Of a stretch of DNA of 42,225 nucleotides, positions 24,369 through 33,826 are shown one piece after another. The translations under genes were made by a program, and so were the position numbers. The stretch covers positions 1-42,225 of the forward strand of contig JAGARW010000110.1 of NCBI GenBank assembly GCA_017621975.1. Direction: 5' to 3'. How positions within the stretch are numbered: position 1 is the first letter of the stretch; each line of letters opens with the position of its first letter. The DNA comes from Lachnospiraceae bacterium. Its GTDB lineage: Bacteria > Bacillota > Clostridia > Lachnospirales > Lachnospiraceae. The notes beneath the pieces are model-generated. The model was not told the origin of the DNA. It saw nothing but the letters and a program-made list of their open reading frames with translations, and did not search any database.

Positions 24369-25175
24369 TTGAATAGTAAAATAGTAAAAGAACAAAAGTA
24401 TGAGGAAATGCTGCGGCGTATCGGAGGATTCCGGTTGTTAGACGACGATTTTATGACAAAATGCTTCGAGGACAATATCGAGGCTGCGGAACTTGTACTT
24501 CGTATTGTGTTGGAAAAAGACGATATTAAGGTGGAGAACGTCAGAACGCAGTACAGCATAAAAAATCTCAAAGGGCGATCGCTGAGACTTGACATTTATG
24601 CAACCGATGATGCCGGTAAGAGATATAATATTGAGATACAACGGTCAAATAAAGGAGCCGGGGCGAAACGGGCGCGGTATCACAGCAGTCTGATCGATTG
24701 TAGTATTCTCCCGGAAGGATTCGAAGCGGAAGCGCTTGCGGAAACCTTTGTTATATTTATCACAGAGAATGATGTGATTGGAAAGGATGAGCCGATCTGC
24801 CATGTCGAGCGATATATAAAGGAAACGGAGGAATACTTTAACGACGGCTCCCACATTATATATGTGAATGCCTCGTGCAGGGATGATACGGAATTGGGAA
24901 AGCTCATGCATGATTTTTCCGTCACCGAACCGGATGAGATGAACTTTAAGACGCTTGCCGATACGGCAAATTATTATAAAAAGGATGAGGAGGGAATACG
25001 GACTATGTGCAAGGCAATGGAAGAGATGATAGCGGATTTTGTAGCAGAAGAAAAGAAAATGGCGGCTGTTCGTATGCTGGAAAAGGGGAGACTGCCGAAA
25101 GAAGAAATTGCGGATTATTTGGATTTGTCATTATCTGTAGTGGAGCAACTGTCAGAGGAATTGCTGTCGGTTTAG
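24369..25175 (+). CDS. Rpn-family / PD-(D/E)XK nuclease ('transposase') protein
   Basis: 268 residues from a TTG at 24369, 10 bp after the kinase stop; an ATG at 24408 is an alternative. The PD-(D/E)XK core is visible: [20 protein letters not shown] (Asp, then ExQ strand). Then come [25 protein letters not shown] and [20 protein letters not shown], and a helical C-terminus with a helix-turn-helix look ([20 protein letters not shown]). Databases often name this family transposase, but Rpn proteins are nucleases linked to recombination, and no terminal repeats flank this gene. It sits inside an otherwise conserved gene run, so it was probably inserted. Compare the damaged relative at 9394-9933. 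Confidence 0.85.
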   Translation: MNSKIVKEQKYEEMLRRIGGFRLLDDDFMTKCFEDNIEAAELVLRIVLEKDDIKVENVRTQYSIKNLKGRSLRLDIYATDDAGKRYNIEIQRSNKGAGAKRARYHSSLIDCSILPEGFEAEALAETFVIFITENDVIGKDEPICHVERYIKETEEYFNDGSHIIYVNASCRDDTELGKLMHDFSVTEPDEMNFKTLADTANYYKKDEEGIRTMCKAMEEMIADFVAEEKKMAAVRMLEKGRLPKEEIADYLDLSLSVVEQLSEELLSV

Positions 25176-25257
25176 GCGGACGTATGATGCGATAAAAGCA
25201 CATTGGCTTTTGATAGGAAAAAATAAGCGAAAACGAATTGGAGACGGAGGAAAACAA

Positions 25258-26313
25258 ATGCATCGTGAACATACAAAGGTTGTAAAAATCGGAGATAAAA
25301 TTATCGGCGGCGGCAATCCGGTATTGATTCAGTCAATGACAAATACGCGGACGGAGGATGTGACCGCTACAGTAGAGCAGATTCACAGGCTGGAGGCGGC
25401 GGGGTGCGAGATCATCCGCTGCACGGTGCCGACACAGGAAGCGGCAGAGGCAATCCGCGAGATCAAAAAGCAGATTTCGATTCCGCTTGTAGCGGATATT
25501 CACTTTGATTATAAAATGGCGCTTGCAGCGATTGAGAACGGGGCGGACAAGATTCGTATCAATCCGGGCAATATCGGCGGCAGGGACAGAGTCGAGGCTG
25601 TCGTAAAGGCGGCAAAGGAGAGGGATATTCCGATCCGCGTCGGCGTCAACAGCGGTTCTCTTGAAAAGGAACTAGTAGAAAAATATCATGGCGTGACGGC
25701 GGAAGGGATCGTAGAGAGCGCGCTTGACAAGGTGCGTATGATCGAGGACATCGGCTACGATAATCTTGTTGTCAGCATCAAATCGTCGAATGTGCTAATG
25801 TGTGTAAAGGCGCATGAAATACTGGCGGAAAAAACGGCGTACCCGCTGCATGTCGGTATTACCGAATCGGGTACGGTGACAAGCGGCAATATCAAGTCTT
25901 CGATCGGTCTCGGTATTATTTTGTATGAGGGCATCGGCGATACGATCCGCGTTTCCCTGACAGGCGACCCGGTGGAAGAAATTAAGAGCGCAAAGCTGAT
26001 TCTGCGTACGCTTGGGCTGCGTAAGGGCGGCATTGAAGTCGTTTCCTGTCCGACGTGCGGCAGAACGAGAATCGACCTGATTTCTCTGGCGAATCAGGTC
26101 GAGAATATGGTGCAGGATATCCCGCTCGACTTAAAGGTCGCGGTCATGGGATGCGTTGTGAACGGACCGGGAGAGGCGAAGGAAGCGGACATCGGCATTG
26201 CAGGCGGCGTCGGAGAAGGGCTGCTGATCAAAAAGGGAGAGATCATTCGTAAGGTTCCGGAAGATAAGCTTTTGGAAACGCTGCGGGAAGAATTGCTGAA
26301 CTGGGGAAAATAG
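25258..26313 (+). CDS. ispG: (E)-4-hydroxy-3-methylbut-2-enyl-diphosphate synthase, flavodoxin-type
   Basis: The [4Fe-4S] enzyme converting MEcPP to HMBPP in the MEP pathway. 351 residues from the ATG at 25258, which has GGAGG upstream; the frame extends 16 codons further, but homologues start [13 protein letters not shown]. Signatures: [37 protein letters not shown] and RINPGNIGG. The cluster-binding cysteines are in [12 protein letters not shown] and [11 protein letters not shown]. With dxr upstream, two MEP-pathway steps share this run. polC starts 7 bp after its stop. Confidence 0.97.
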   Translation: MHREHTKVVKIGDKIIGGGNPVLIQSMTNTRTEDVTATVEQIHRLEAAGCEIIRCTVPTQEAAEAIREIKKQISIPLVADIHFDYKMALAAIENGADKIRINPGNIGGRDRVEAVVKAAKERDIPIRVGVNSGSLEKELVEKYHGVTAEGIVESALDKVRMIEDIGYDNLVVSIKSSNVLMCVKAHEILAEKTAYPLHVGITESGTVTSGNIKSSIGLGIILYEGIGDTIRVSLTGDPVEEIKSAKLILRTLGLRKGGIEVVSCPTCGRTRIDLISLANQVENMVQDIPLDLKVAVMGCVVNGPGEAKEADIGIAGGVGEGLLIKKGEIIRKVPEDKLLETLREELLNWGK

Positions 26314-26320
26314 AGGAATC

Positions 26321-29300
26321 ATGGCAAAACAGTTTTTGGAAGTATTTCCGACGCTAAAACTGAATGATGAATACAGGGTGCTTTTTGACGAGGTAACGGT
26401 AGAGCGGATTACGGCGACGAAGCGGAAGGATTTCCTGCGGATTTTTATCGCAAGCGACCATTTGATTACGAAGGACAAAATTTTTCAGATGGAGCGGGAG
26501 ATCAAAAAACAGCTTTTTCCAAACGCGGATATGGTAATCAAAATTTATGAGAAATACAGCCTTTCCGCACAGTATAATCCCAAAAGACTAATGGAAGTCT
26601 ACCATGATAGTATACTTTTGGAGCTGAGAGAATACAGTCATGTAGAATATACGATCTTCAAAGGAGCTGAAATTACGTTTCCCGAAGACGAAAGACTTGT
26701 GCTGAGAGTGAAGGACAGCGTATTTTCCAGAGAAAAAAAGGAAGAATTGCTCCGTATTCTTGAAAAGATATATACGGAGCGGTTTGGTTTTTCGGTTTCC
26801 GTGGAAATGGAATATGTACGTCAGGAGAAGTCAGAGACGCTTGCGGATGAGGACATCAAGATTTCCGGTCAGATAGCGGAAATTGCCGCCCGGGCGGCGA
26901 TCGGTCATGGAAAAGACGCGAAACAGCCGCCGAAAGAAAACTCTTACATAGTGGAAGAGAATAAAGGGGCGTCAGGAGACGGCAAACCGGAGAAGGGTGC
27001 GCTAGCTGTTACAGAAGGCGCTTCCGGCAGGAACGGTGGCAAGGGAAAATGGAACGGCGCTTCTCCTGTCAGAGACGGCGATAAGAGACCGCTGAAGCGT
27101 TCGGATAATCCCGACGTTATTTACGGAAGAGATTTTGAAGAGGACGCTATTCATATCGAAGAAATTGTCGGTGAGATCGGCGAAGTCGTTATCCGGGGCA
27201 GGGTGCTTGCGCTTGACAAGCGGGAAATCCGCAACGAACGGACGATTCTTATTTTTGATCTGACCGACTTTACGGATACGATCACGATCAAGATTTTTGC
27301 GCATAACGAGCAGGTGCCTGAGCTGACGGCAGGCTTAAAGCCAGGCGCTTTTATTAAGCTCAAGGGCGTGACGACGATCGATAAGTTTGACAGCGAGCTG
27401 ACGATCGGCTCGATTGCCGGGATCAAAAAGATCGCTGATTTTACGACGGGACGTATGGATAATTCCGCGCGTAAGCGCGTCGAGCTGCACTGTCATACAA
27501 AGATGAGCGATATGGACGGCGTTTCCGACGTGAAAGATATTGTAAAGCGCGCTTATCAGTGGGGGCATCCGGCGATCGCGATCACCGACCACGGCGTCGT
27601 GCAGTCGTTTCCGGACGCGAATCATGTCTGGGACGATCTGTGGAAAGCGGAAAAAAACAAGCGAAAAGAAGCGGGGGAAGAAAACCCTGATAAGAACGAT
27701 TTCTTTAAGGTGATCTACGGCATGGAGGCGTATCTTGTCGACGATCTGAAAGAGATCGTCACGAATTGCCGGGAACAGAGTCTGGAGGGAGATTATGTCG
27801 TATTCGATCTGGAGACGACGGGCTTTTCCCCGGTCAATAACAGAATCATCGAGATCGGAGCGGTCAGGGTATCGGGCGGAGAGATCACGGACCGGTATTC
27901 CGCTTTTGTCAATCCACAGACGCCGATCCCGTATGAGATCGTGAAGCTGACAAGTATACGCGACGAGGATGTGATCGGCGCGCCGACGATCGAAACGCTT
28001 TTGCCGGAATTTTTAAAATTCTGCGAGGGCTGTGTGCTCGTGGCGCACAACGCCGGATTCGATATGGGATTTCTTCTGGAAAATGCAAAGCGGCAGGGGC
28101 TTGCGTGCGATTTTACTTATGTCGATACGGTCGGAATTTCCCGCGTGCTGCTTCCGCATCAGGCAAAGCATACGCTGGACGCGGTAGCGAAGACGCTCGG
28201 CGTTTCGCTCGAAAACCATCACCGCGCGGTAGACGACGCGGAGGCAACGGCGGAGATTTTCCTGAAATTTATCCCGATGCTGCAAAAAGAAGGCGTTTCG
28301 ACGCTGCGCGACGTCAACGCGCTCGACGCCAGCACGCCGGACGCTATCAAGCGGATGCCGACCTACCACGCGATCATGCTGGCGCAGAACAATACCGGAA
28401 GGGTCAATCTGTATACAATGGTGTCGGAGTCGCATCTGACCTATTTCAACAAGCGCCCGCGCATTCCGAAAAGCTTTGTGGAAAAGCACAGGGAGGGTAT
28501 TCTGATCGGCAGCGCCTGCGAGGCGGGAGAGTTGTACCGCGCGCTGCTGGACGACCGTTCGGACGCGGAGATCGCGCGTATCGTCAGCTTTTACGATTAT
28601 CTGGAAATACAGCCGCTCGGAAACAACGCGTTCATGATCGCTTCCGACCGCGTAAGCCGGGTCAATTCAATGGAAGATATCAAAGAGATCAACCGAAGGA
28701 TCGTTTCGCTGGGCGAACAGTTCCATAAGCCTGTCGTGGCGACGTGCGACGTGCATTTTCTCGATCCCGAAGACGAGGTATACCGCCGCATTATTATGGC
28801 GGGAAAGGGCTTTAAGGATTCCGACGAGCAGGCGCCGCTTTATTTGCGGACGACGGAAGAGATGCTGGAGGAATTTGCTTATCTTGGCAGCGATAAGGCG
28901 CAGGAGGTCGTCGTTACCAATACGAACAAGATCGCGGATATGATCGAGACGATTTCTCCGGTGCGTCCCGATAAATGCCCGCCGGTCATTCCCGACAGCG
29001 ACAAGACGCTGACGGATATCTGCTATCATAAGGCGCATGAGATGTACGGCGATCCGCTGCCGCAGATCGTACAGGAAAGACTGGAAAAAGAGCTGCATTC
29101 CATTATTACGAACGGGTTTGCCGTTATGTATATCATTGCGCAGAAGCTTGTATGGAAGTCGGTGGAGGACGGTTATCTCGTCGGCTCCCGCGGTTCGGTC
29201 GGTTCTTCCTTTGTGGCGACGATGTCGGGAATTACGGAAGTCAATCCGTTAAGCCCGCATTATTATTGTACGAACTGCCATTACAGCGATTTTACTTCGG

Positions 29301-30874
29301 ACGACGTGAAGAAATATGCGGGTAAGGCGGGCTGCGATATGCCGGATAAGCTCTGTCCGGTCTGCGGACAGCCGCTGAAAAAGGACGGCTTTGACATTCC
29401 GTTTGAGACGTTCCTTGGCTTTAAAGGAGACAAGGAGCCGGATATCGACCTGAATTTCTCCGGGGAATACCAGAGTAAGGCGCACAAATATACGGAAGTT
29501 ATTTTCGGGGCGGGACAGACATTCCGCGCCGGAACGATCGGCACGCTCGCGGATAAAACGGCGTTCGGTTATGTGAAAAATTATTATGAGGAACGCGGCG
29601 TGAAAAAACGCAACTGCGAGATTAACCGTATCGTTATGGGATGCACCGGCATCCGCAGGAGCACCGGACAGCATCCGGGCGGTATTATCGTACTGCCGCT
29701 CGGCGAAGACATCAATTCGTTTACGCCGGTACAGCATCCGGCGAACGATATGACGACGGATATTATTACGACGCATTTTGATTACCATTCGATCGATCAT
29801 AACCTGTTAAAGCTCGATATTCTCGGACACGATGATCCGACGATGATTCGTATGCTTCAGGATCTGACCGGCATCGATCCGGTCACGATTCCGCTCGACG
29901 ATAAGCAGGTCATGTCCCTGTTTCAGAGCACGGAAGCGCTCGGCATCACGCCCGATCAGATCGGCGGCTGCAAGCTCGGTTCCCTCGGCATTCCCGAGTT
30001 CGGTACGGAATTTGCGATTCAGATGCTTCTTGATACGAAGCCGACCTCCTTTTCCGACCTTGTGCGGATCGCCGGACTGGCGCACGGTACGGACGTATGG
30101 CTCGGCAACGCGCAGACGCTGATCGAAGAGGGGAAAGCGACGATTTCCACTGCGATCTGTACGCGAGACGATATTATGGTCTATCTGATCGGTATGGGCG
30201 TGGAGAGCAGCCTGTCGTTCAAGATCATGGAATCGGTCCGTAAGGGAAAGGGACTCCAGCCGGAGATGGAAAAGGCGATGGTCGAGGCGGGCGTGCCGGA
30301 CTGGTATATCTGGTCGTGCAAAAAGATCAAATATATGTTCCCGAAAGCGCATGCCGCCGCTTATGTTATGATGGCGTGGCGTATCGCATACTGCAAGATC
30401 AATTATCCGCTCGCTTATTACGCGGCTTATTTCAGCATCCGCGCTTCGGCGTTTTCTTATGAGCTGATGTGTCAGGGGCAGCAGCATCTGGAAAACATTA
30501 TGGCGGATTACAGGCGCAGGAGCGACACGCTTTCCAAAAAGGAACAGGACTCTTATAAGGATATGAAAAATGTGCAGGAAATGTATGCCCGCGGCTTTGA
30601 ATTTGTGCCGATCGATATTTTCCGCGCCAAGTCGCGCGCGTTCCAGATCGTAGACGGCAAGCTGATGCCGTCGTTAAACAGCATCGACGGTCTGGGTGAA
30701 AAGGCGGCTGACGCGATCGTAGAGGCGGCAAAGGACGGTCCGTTCCTTTCGAAAGACGATTTCAGACAGCGGACCAAAGTGTCGAAAACGATCATAGATC
30801 TGATGGACAGCATGCACTTGCTCGGAGACCTGCCGGAGTCCAATCAGATCAGCCTGTTTGACTTGATCGGATGA
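26321..30874 (+). CDS. polC: DNA polymerase III alpha subunit, PolC type
   Basis: The main replicative polymerase of low-GC Gram-positives. 1517 residues, full length. Order: N-terminal domain, a charged linker (about 190-265), OB fold (about 285-375), a PHP domain opening with ELHCHTKMSDMDG (about 388), an inserted DnaQ-like proofreading exonuclease with FDLETTGFSPVNNRIIEIGA (about 493), and the rest of PHP (CDVHFLD). A zinc finger with two CxxC pairs (CTNCHY and CPVCGQ, about 983-1020) and the catalytic PDIDLNFSGEYQ (about 1042) follow. Fingers and the helix-hairpin-helix (LNSIDGLGEKAADAIVEAAK) close the protein. It ends before the tRNA gene with no clear terminator. Confidence 0.98.
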   Translation: MAKQFLEVFPTLKLNDEYRVLFDEVTVERITATKRKDFLRIFIASDHLITKDKIFQMEREIKKQLFPNADMVIKIYEKYSLSAQYNPKRLMEVYHDSILLELREYSHVEYTIFKGAEITFPEDERLVLRVKDSVFSREKKEELLRILEKIYTERFGFSVSVEMEYVRQEKSETLADEDIKISGQIAEIAARAAIGHGKDAKQPPKENSYIVEENKGASGDGKPEKGALAVTEGASGRNGGKGKWNGASPVRDGDKRPLKRSDNPDVIYGRDFEEDAIHIEEIVGEIGEVVIRGRVLALDKREIRNERTILIFDLTDFTDTITIKIFAHNEQVPELTAGLKPGAFIKLKGVTTIDKFDSELTIGSIAGIKKIADFTTGRMDNSARKRVELHCHTKMSDMDGVSDVKDIVKRAYQWGHPAIAITDHGVVQSFPDANHVWDDLWKAEKNKRKEAGEENPDKNDFFKVIYGMEAYLVDDLKEIVTNCREQSLEGDYVVFDLETTGFSPVNNRIIEIGAVRVSGGEITDRYSAFVNPQTPIPYEIVKLTSIRDEDVIGAPTIETLLPEFLKFCEGCVLVAHNAGFDMGFLLENAKRQGLACDFTYVDTVGISRVLLPHQAKHTLDAVAKTLGVSLENHHRAVDDAEATAEIFLKFIPMLQKEGVSTLRDVNALDASTPDAIKRMPTYHAIMLAQNNTGRVNLYTMVSESHLTYFNKRPRIPKSFVEKHREGILIGSACEAGELYRALLDDRSDAEIARIVSFYDYLEIQPLGNNAFMIASDRVSRVNSMEDIKEINRRIVSLGEQFHKPVVATCDVHFLDPEDEVYRRIIMAGKGFKDSDEQAPLYLRTTEEMLEEFAYLGSDKAQEVVVTNTNKIADMIETISPVRPDKCPPVIPDSDKTLTDICYHKAHEMYGDPLPQIVQERLEKELHSIITNGFAVMYIIAQKLVWKSVEDGYLVGSRGSVGSSFVATMSGITEVNPLSPHYYCTNCHYSDFTSDDVKKYAGKAGCDMPDKLCPVCGQPLKKDGFDIPFETFLGFKGDKEPDIDLNFSGEYQSKAHKYTEVIFGAGQTFRAGTIGTLADKTAFGYVKNYYEERGVKKRNCEINRIVMGCTGIRRSTGQHPGGIIVLPLGEDINSFTPVQHPANDMTTDIITTHFDYHSIDHNLLKLDILGHDDPTMIRMLQDLTGIDPVTIPLDDKQVMSLFQSTEALGITPDQIGGCKLGSLGIPEFGTEFAIQMLLDTKPTSFSDLVRIAGLAHGTDVWLGNAQTLIEEGKATISTAICTRDDIMVYLIGMGVESSLSFKIMESVRKGKGLQPEMEKAMVEAGVPDWYIWSCKKIKYMFPKAHAAAYVMMAWRIAYCKINYPLAYYAAYFSIRASAFSYELMCQGQQHLENIMADYRRRSDTLSKKEQDSYKDMKNVQEMYARGFEFVPIDIFRAKSRAFQIVDGKLMPSLNSIDGLGEKAADAIVEAAKDGPFLSKDDFRQRTKVSKTIIDLMDSMHLLGDLPESNQISLFDLIG

Positions 30875-30937
30875 TAAACGAAACGTCAAAAAGTAATGTG
30901 CGCTGCGAAATTTGAAAAAATATAAAAAATTTGAAAA

Positions 30938-30982
30938 AACACTTGCTTTTTCTGGAAAGATATAATAGAATAAGCAAGTGTT
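30938..30982 (+). promoter_or_regulatory. tRNA-Glu promoter flanked by an 11-bp inverted repeat
   Basis: A consensus TATAAT (30961-30966) lies 22 bp before the tRNA. A perfect inverted repeat, AACACTTGCTT (30938-30948) and AAGCAAGTGTT (30972-30982), brackets it. The -35 region falls in the left arm and has no good match at 17 bp. Upstream, AAATTTGAAAAAA occurs twice (30908-30920, 30927-30939), giving A-tracts in phase that may act as an UP element. Confidence 0.5.
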
Positions 30983-30988
30983 ATGTAT

Positions 30989-31060
30989 GGCGTGTTGGTC
31001 AAGAGGTTAAGACGCCGCCCTCTCACGGCGGAATCAGGGGTTCGATTCCCCTACACGCTG
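30989..31060 (+). tRNA. tRNA-Glu, anticodon CTC
   Basis: A 72-base cloverleaf. The acceptor GGCGTGT pairs with ACACGCT (first pair G-T), the D arm has TTGGTCAAGAGGTTAAGAC, the anticodon stem CCGCC/GGCGG holds the loop CTCTCAC with anticodon CTC, and the T arm is AGGGG-TTCGATT-CCCCT. Discriminator G. CCA is not encoded. It reads GAG. Its own terminator follows. Confidence 0.95.
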
Positions 31061-31090
31061 TTGACTATTTTTGAATAGCCCAACCCTGAA

Positions 31091-31123
31091 AGTACTGGAA
31101 ACGCTGAGTTTCAGTGCTTTTTT
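31091..31123 (+). terminator. Terminator after tRNA-Glu
   Basis: AGTACTGGAAAC pairs with GTTTCAGTGCT (one bulge, G-T pairs) and is followed by T6. The T-run and the 23 bases after it match the tail of the T-box terminator near 13181-13210. Confidence 0.8.
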
Positions 31124-31315
31124 GTTTTATGGGAAATTACTTCATTCTCATAGGGCATCCCCCTTCTTTTATATCAGAGGGCAAATAACATCGGAAAATT
31201 GCATCCGTTTTCTTTTCAATCATACAACATCAGCATAGCATAAGGGGAACAAATGTTCAAATGAAATTGCAGTAAATTCATGACATGACAAAACACATAA
31301 TTTTCCAAAATTCTC
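31124..31315. other. Non-coding stretch between tRNA-Glu terminator and rimP promoter
   Basis: About 190 bp without a gene. The first part (to 31146) belongs to the 30-base block shared with 13181-13210. The remainder is AT-rich with no further structure that I can support. Confidence 0.5.
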
Positions 31316-31344
31316 TTGCAATTACTGTTTGACGGTGCTACAAT
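31316..31344 (+). promoter_or_regulatory. Sigma-A promoter of the rimP-nusA-infB operon
   Basis: TTGCAA (31316-31321), 17-bp spacer, TACAAT (31339-31344), about 160 bp before rimP. The two hairpins of the leader lie between. Confidence 0.6.
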
Positions 31345-31369
31345 ATTTAAGAATTCAATAGTTTATGCT

Positions 31370-31399
31370 AGAAAGAGTGGAATGCGTTCCACTCTTTCT
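31370..31399 (+). terminator. First leader hairpin upstream of rimP
   Basis: A perfect 13-bp stem, AGAAAGAGTGGAA-TGCG-TTCCACTCTTTCT, starting about 20 nt after the expected transcription start. TGTTTGAT follows, a broken T-run, so termination should be partial. Confidence 0.6.
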
Positions 31400-31439
31400 T
31401 GTTTGATAGGGTACGAGGTTTTCCATCAGACAAAATGCT

Positions 31440-31476
31440 CCGCAGGCGGAGAATCCTGCGGGCAGAATTCTTTTTT
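31440..31476 (+). terminator. Second leader terminator with competing hairpin upstream of rimP
   Basis: GAATCCTGC and GCAGAATTC can pair (one C-A mismatch) ahead of CTTTTTT, a weak intrinsic terminator. Within the same bases CCGCAGG (31440-31446) can instead pair perfectly with CCTGCGG (31455-31461), which would prevent it. The block is nearly identical to 13307-13344. In Bacillus subtilis the rimP-nusA operon is autoregulated by NusA-dependent termination at a weak leader terminator; this leader fits that scheme. Confidence 0.6.
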
Positions 31477-31504
31477 ATTATAATAGTTCGAAACGGAGGC
31501 AGGT

Positions 31505-31966
31505 ATGGCGAAAAAAGAGTATGAGCAGCGCACGGAGAGACTGCTTGAGCCGATTGCGGCGAAATGCGGTGTGTCTATCTATGATGTGGAATATGTCAAG
31601 GAGGGAAGCGACTTCTATCTGCGCGCCTATATTGATAAGCCGGGAGGCGTTACGATCAATGACTGCGAGACGGTCAGCCGGGCGCTTTCCGACAAGCTGG
31701 ATGAAGAGGACTTTATCGGAGACGCTTATATTCTTGAGGTGAGCAGTCCGGGACTGGGCAGGGCGCTGAAAAAAGACAAACATCTGCAGATGAGCATCGG
31801 CGAGGAAGTGGAACTGCGGACGTATAAGCCGATTGAAAAGCAGAAAGAATTTGCCGGTATTTTGAAGGCATTCGATCAGGAGACGATCACGATAGAAACA
31901 GACGGCACAGAGAGGACATTTGCAAGAAGCGAAGTCTCGCTTGTCAGACTGGCACTTGATTTTTAA
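31505..31966 (+). CDS. rimP: Ribosome maturation factor RimP
   Basis: Assists 30S subunit assembly. 153 residues with the family marks YDVEYVKEGSDFYLRAYIDK, DCETVSRALSDKLDEEDFI, YILEVSSPGLGRALKK and a C-terminal SH3-like barrel. GGAGG precedes the ATG. It is the first gene of the operon behind an attenuated leader; nusA follows after 29 bp. Confidence 0.96.
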   Translation: MAKKEYEQRTERLLEPIAAKCGVSIYDVEYVKEGSDFYLRAYIDKPGGVTINDCETVSRALSDKLDEEDFIGDAYILEVSSPGLGRALKKDKHLQMSIGEEVELRTYKPIEKQKEFAGILKAFDQETITIETDGTERTFARSEVSLVRLALDF

Positions 31967-31995
31967 GAGAAAAGAATTAGGAGGAAGCAGAAAAA

Positions 31996-33240
31996 ATGAA
32001 CAAAGAATTAATGGAAGCGCTTGATATTCTGGAAAAGGAAAAGGAGATCAGTAAGGAAACGCTGTTTGAGGCGATTGAAAACTCACTGATCACCGCGTGC
32101 AAGAACCATTTTGGAAAATCGGACAATATCAAAGTAGAGATTAACAGAGATACTTGCGATTTCCTTTGCTATGCGGAGAAGGAAGTCGTAGAGGAAGTAG
32201 AAGACGACTGCCTTCAGATCACGCTTGAGGATGCGCGGGAGATTTCCAAAAACGCACAGCTTGGCGACATAATCCATGTGGAGATCAAGTCGAAGGAATT
32301 CGGACGTATTGCAACACAGAATGCGAAGAATGTGATCCTGCAGAAGATCAGGGAAGAAGAGAGAAGCGTTATTTATAATCAGTATTATGAAAAAGAAAAG
32401 GACGTTGTGACGGGCGTTGTCCAGCGGTATCTTGGACGCAATATCAGCATTAACCTCGGTAAGGCGGACGCGATTCTCAGTGAGAGCGAACAGATAAGGG
32501 GCGAGGTATTTAAGCCGACAGAGAGGATCAAGGTCTATATTCTGGAGGTGCGCAGTACACCGAAGGGACCGCGCATTCTTGTCAGCAGGACGCATCCCGA
32601 GCTTGTAAAACGTCTGTTTGAAGCGGAGGTAACGGAGATTAAGGACGGTACGGTAGAGATTATGAGCATCGCCAGAGAGGCGGGCAGCAGAACAAAGATC
32701 GCCGTATGGTCGAGAAATCCAAATGTGGATGCGGTGGGCGCCTGCGTCGGCATGAACGGCGCGAGGGTAAACGCTATCGTTGAAGAACTGCGCGGCGAAA
32801 AAATCGACATTATCAACTGGGATGAAAATCCGGGCAATCTGATTCAGAACGCATTGTCCCCGGCAAAGATCGTCGCCGTATTTGCCGATCCGGATGAAAA
32901 GACGGCAAAGGTAGTCGTACCTGATTACCAGTTATCTCTTGCGATCGGTAAGGAAGGACAGAACGCGAGACTGGCGGCAAGACTGACCGGATATAAGATC
33001 GATATTAAGAGCGAGACGCAGGCAAAAGATACGCCGGGATTCCGTTACGAAGATTATATGGATGACGAGTATGATGAGGAAGATTATGAGCAGGACGAAT
33101 CGTATGAGGGCGAGTCTTATGAGCAGGACGAATCGTATGAGGGCGAGTCTTATGAGCAGGACGAAGCATATGCGGATGAATCTTATGAATCAGACGAAGC
33201 GTATGCGGATGACTCCAGTGAACAAACGGAGGAATCATGA
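31996..33240 (+). CDS. nusA: Transcription termination/antitermination factor NusA
   Basis: Binds RNA polymerase and modulates pausing and termination. 414 residues: N-terminal polymerase-binding domain, S1 ([19 protein letters not shown]), KH1 and KH2 ([32 protein letters not shown]). The C-terminal tail of about 60 residues is acidic and repetitive ([11 protein letters not shown] units) and is encoded by a 33-bp tandem repeat (33085-33117, 33118-33150, third copy diverged). Such a tail is not part of the core family and lacks the acidic helical repeats of the E. coli protein. AGGAGG precedes the start. The stop overlaps the ylxR start (ATGA). Confidence 0.97.
   Translation: MNKELMEALDILEKEKEISKETLFEAIENSLITACKNHFGKSDNIKVEINRDTCDFLCYAEKEVVEEVEDDCLQITLEDAREISKNAQLGDIIHVEIKSKEFGRIATQNAKNVILQKIREEERSVIYNQYYEKEKDVVTGVVQRYLGRNISINLGKADAILSESEQIRGEVFKPTERIKVYILEVRSTPKGPRILVSRTHPELVKRLFEAEVTEIKDGTVEIMSIAREAGSRTKIAVWSRNPNVDAVGACVGMNGARVNAIVEELRGEKIDIINWDENPGNLIQNALSPAKIVAVFADPDEKTAKVVVPDYQLSLAIGKEGQNARLAARLTGYKIDIKSETQAKDTPGFRYEDYMDDEYDEEDYEQDESYEGESYEQDESYEGESYEQDEAYADESYESDEAYADDSSEQTEES
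33085..33171 (+). repeat. 33-bp in-frame tandem repeat in the nusA 3' end
   Basis: Two identical 33-bp units (33085-33117, 33118-33150), each coding [11 protein letters not shown], and a third that matches for about the first 15 bases and then diverges. Identical units in frame suggest recent expansion by slippage and possible copy-number variation between strains. Confidence 0.85.
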
Positions 33241-33509
33241 ATAAAAAAATTCCTATGAGGCAATGTATCGGCTGCGGTGAAATGAAAGGCAAAAAGGAAA
33301 TGATGCGCGTGCTGAAAGACGCAGACGGCAGCATTACCCTCGACGCGACCGGAAGAAAAAATGGGAGAGGCGCCTATCTCTGTATTTCCGCCGAGTGTCT
33401 GAAAAAGGCAAGGAAAAACAAAGGTTTGGAGCGTTCCTTTAAGATGAGCATTCCAGAGCAGGTTTATGAGAATCTGGAAAAGGAGTTTCAGGAGAGAGAT
33501 GGATCGTAA
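33237..33509 (+). CDS. ylxR: YlxR-family RNA-binding/regulatory protein
   Basis: 90 residues with the family signatures MRQCIGCGEMKGKKEMMRV and GRKNGRGAYLC. Known from the nusA-infB cluster of Gram-positives; recent literature describes YlxR homologues as nucleoid-associated or RNA-binding regulators. It overlaps nusA by 4 bp and ylxQ by 11 bp. Confidence 0.94.
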   Translation: MNKKIPMRQCIGCGEMKGKKEMMRVLKDADGSITLDATGRKNGRGAYLCISAECLKKARKNKGLERSFKMSIPEQVYENLEKEFQERDGS

Positions 33510-33807
33510 AATATTATCTTTGCTTGGTATGGCAACGAGATCGCGGAACTTGGTCAGCGGCGAATTTATGACGGAAAAGGCAGTAAAGCAGCAAAGCGCT
33601 TTTCTCGTTATTGTCAGCAGCGAAGCGTCGGAGAATACGAAAAAGATGTTTACCAATATGTGCAGCTTTTACGAAGTGCCGATGTATGTCTGCGGAACGA
33701 TGGAAGAACTGGGACATTGTATCGGGAAAGAGTTCCGTGCGTCGGTTGCCGTTACGGATGAGGGATTTGCAAAGAGTATTATAGAGAAACTGGAATGCGG
33801 AGCATAA
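33499..33807 (+). CDS. ylxQ: L7Ae/YlxQ-family RNA-binding protein
   Basis: 102 residues, [20 protein letters not shown] followed by a typical L7Ae fold ([32 protein letters not shown]). The family binds kink-turn RNA. The start at 33499 is set by GGAGAGAG directly upstream; the frame is open 11 codons earlier but without a site. It overlaps the ylxR end and precedes infB by 19 bp. Confidence 0.92.
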   Translation: MDRKILSLLGMATRSRNLVSGEFMTEKAVKQQSAFLVIVSSEASENTKKMFTNMCSFYEVPMYVCGTMEELGHCIGKEFRASVAVTDEGFAKSIIEKLECGA

Positions 33808-33826
33808 CGAATATGGAGGTAACAGG

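Noticed and set aside
24369..25175. Insertion sequence reading of the 'transposase' gene
   Set aside because: The protein is a PD-(D/E)XK/Rpn-type nuclease and no terminal inverted repeats or target duplications were seen around it.
33085..33200. Short spaced repeats that might suggest a CRISPR array
   Set aside because: Units are head to tail without spacers, in frame within nusA, and code an acidic peptide repeat.
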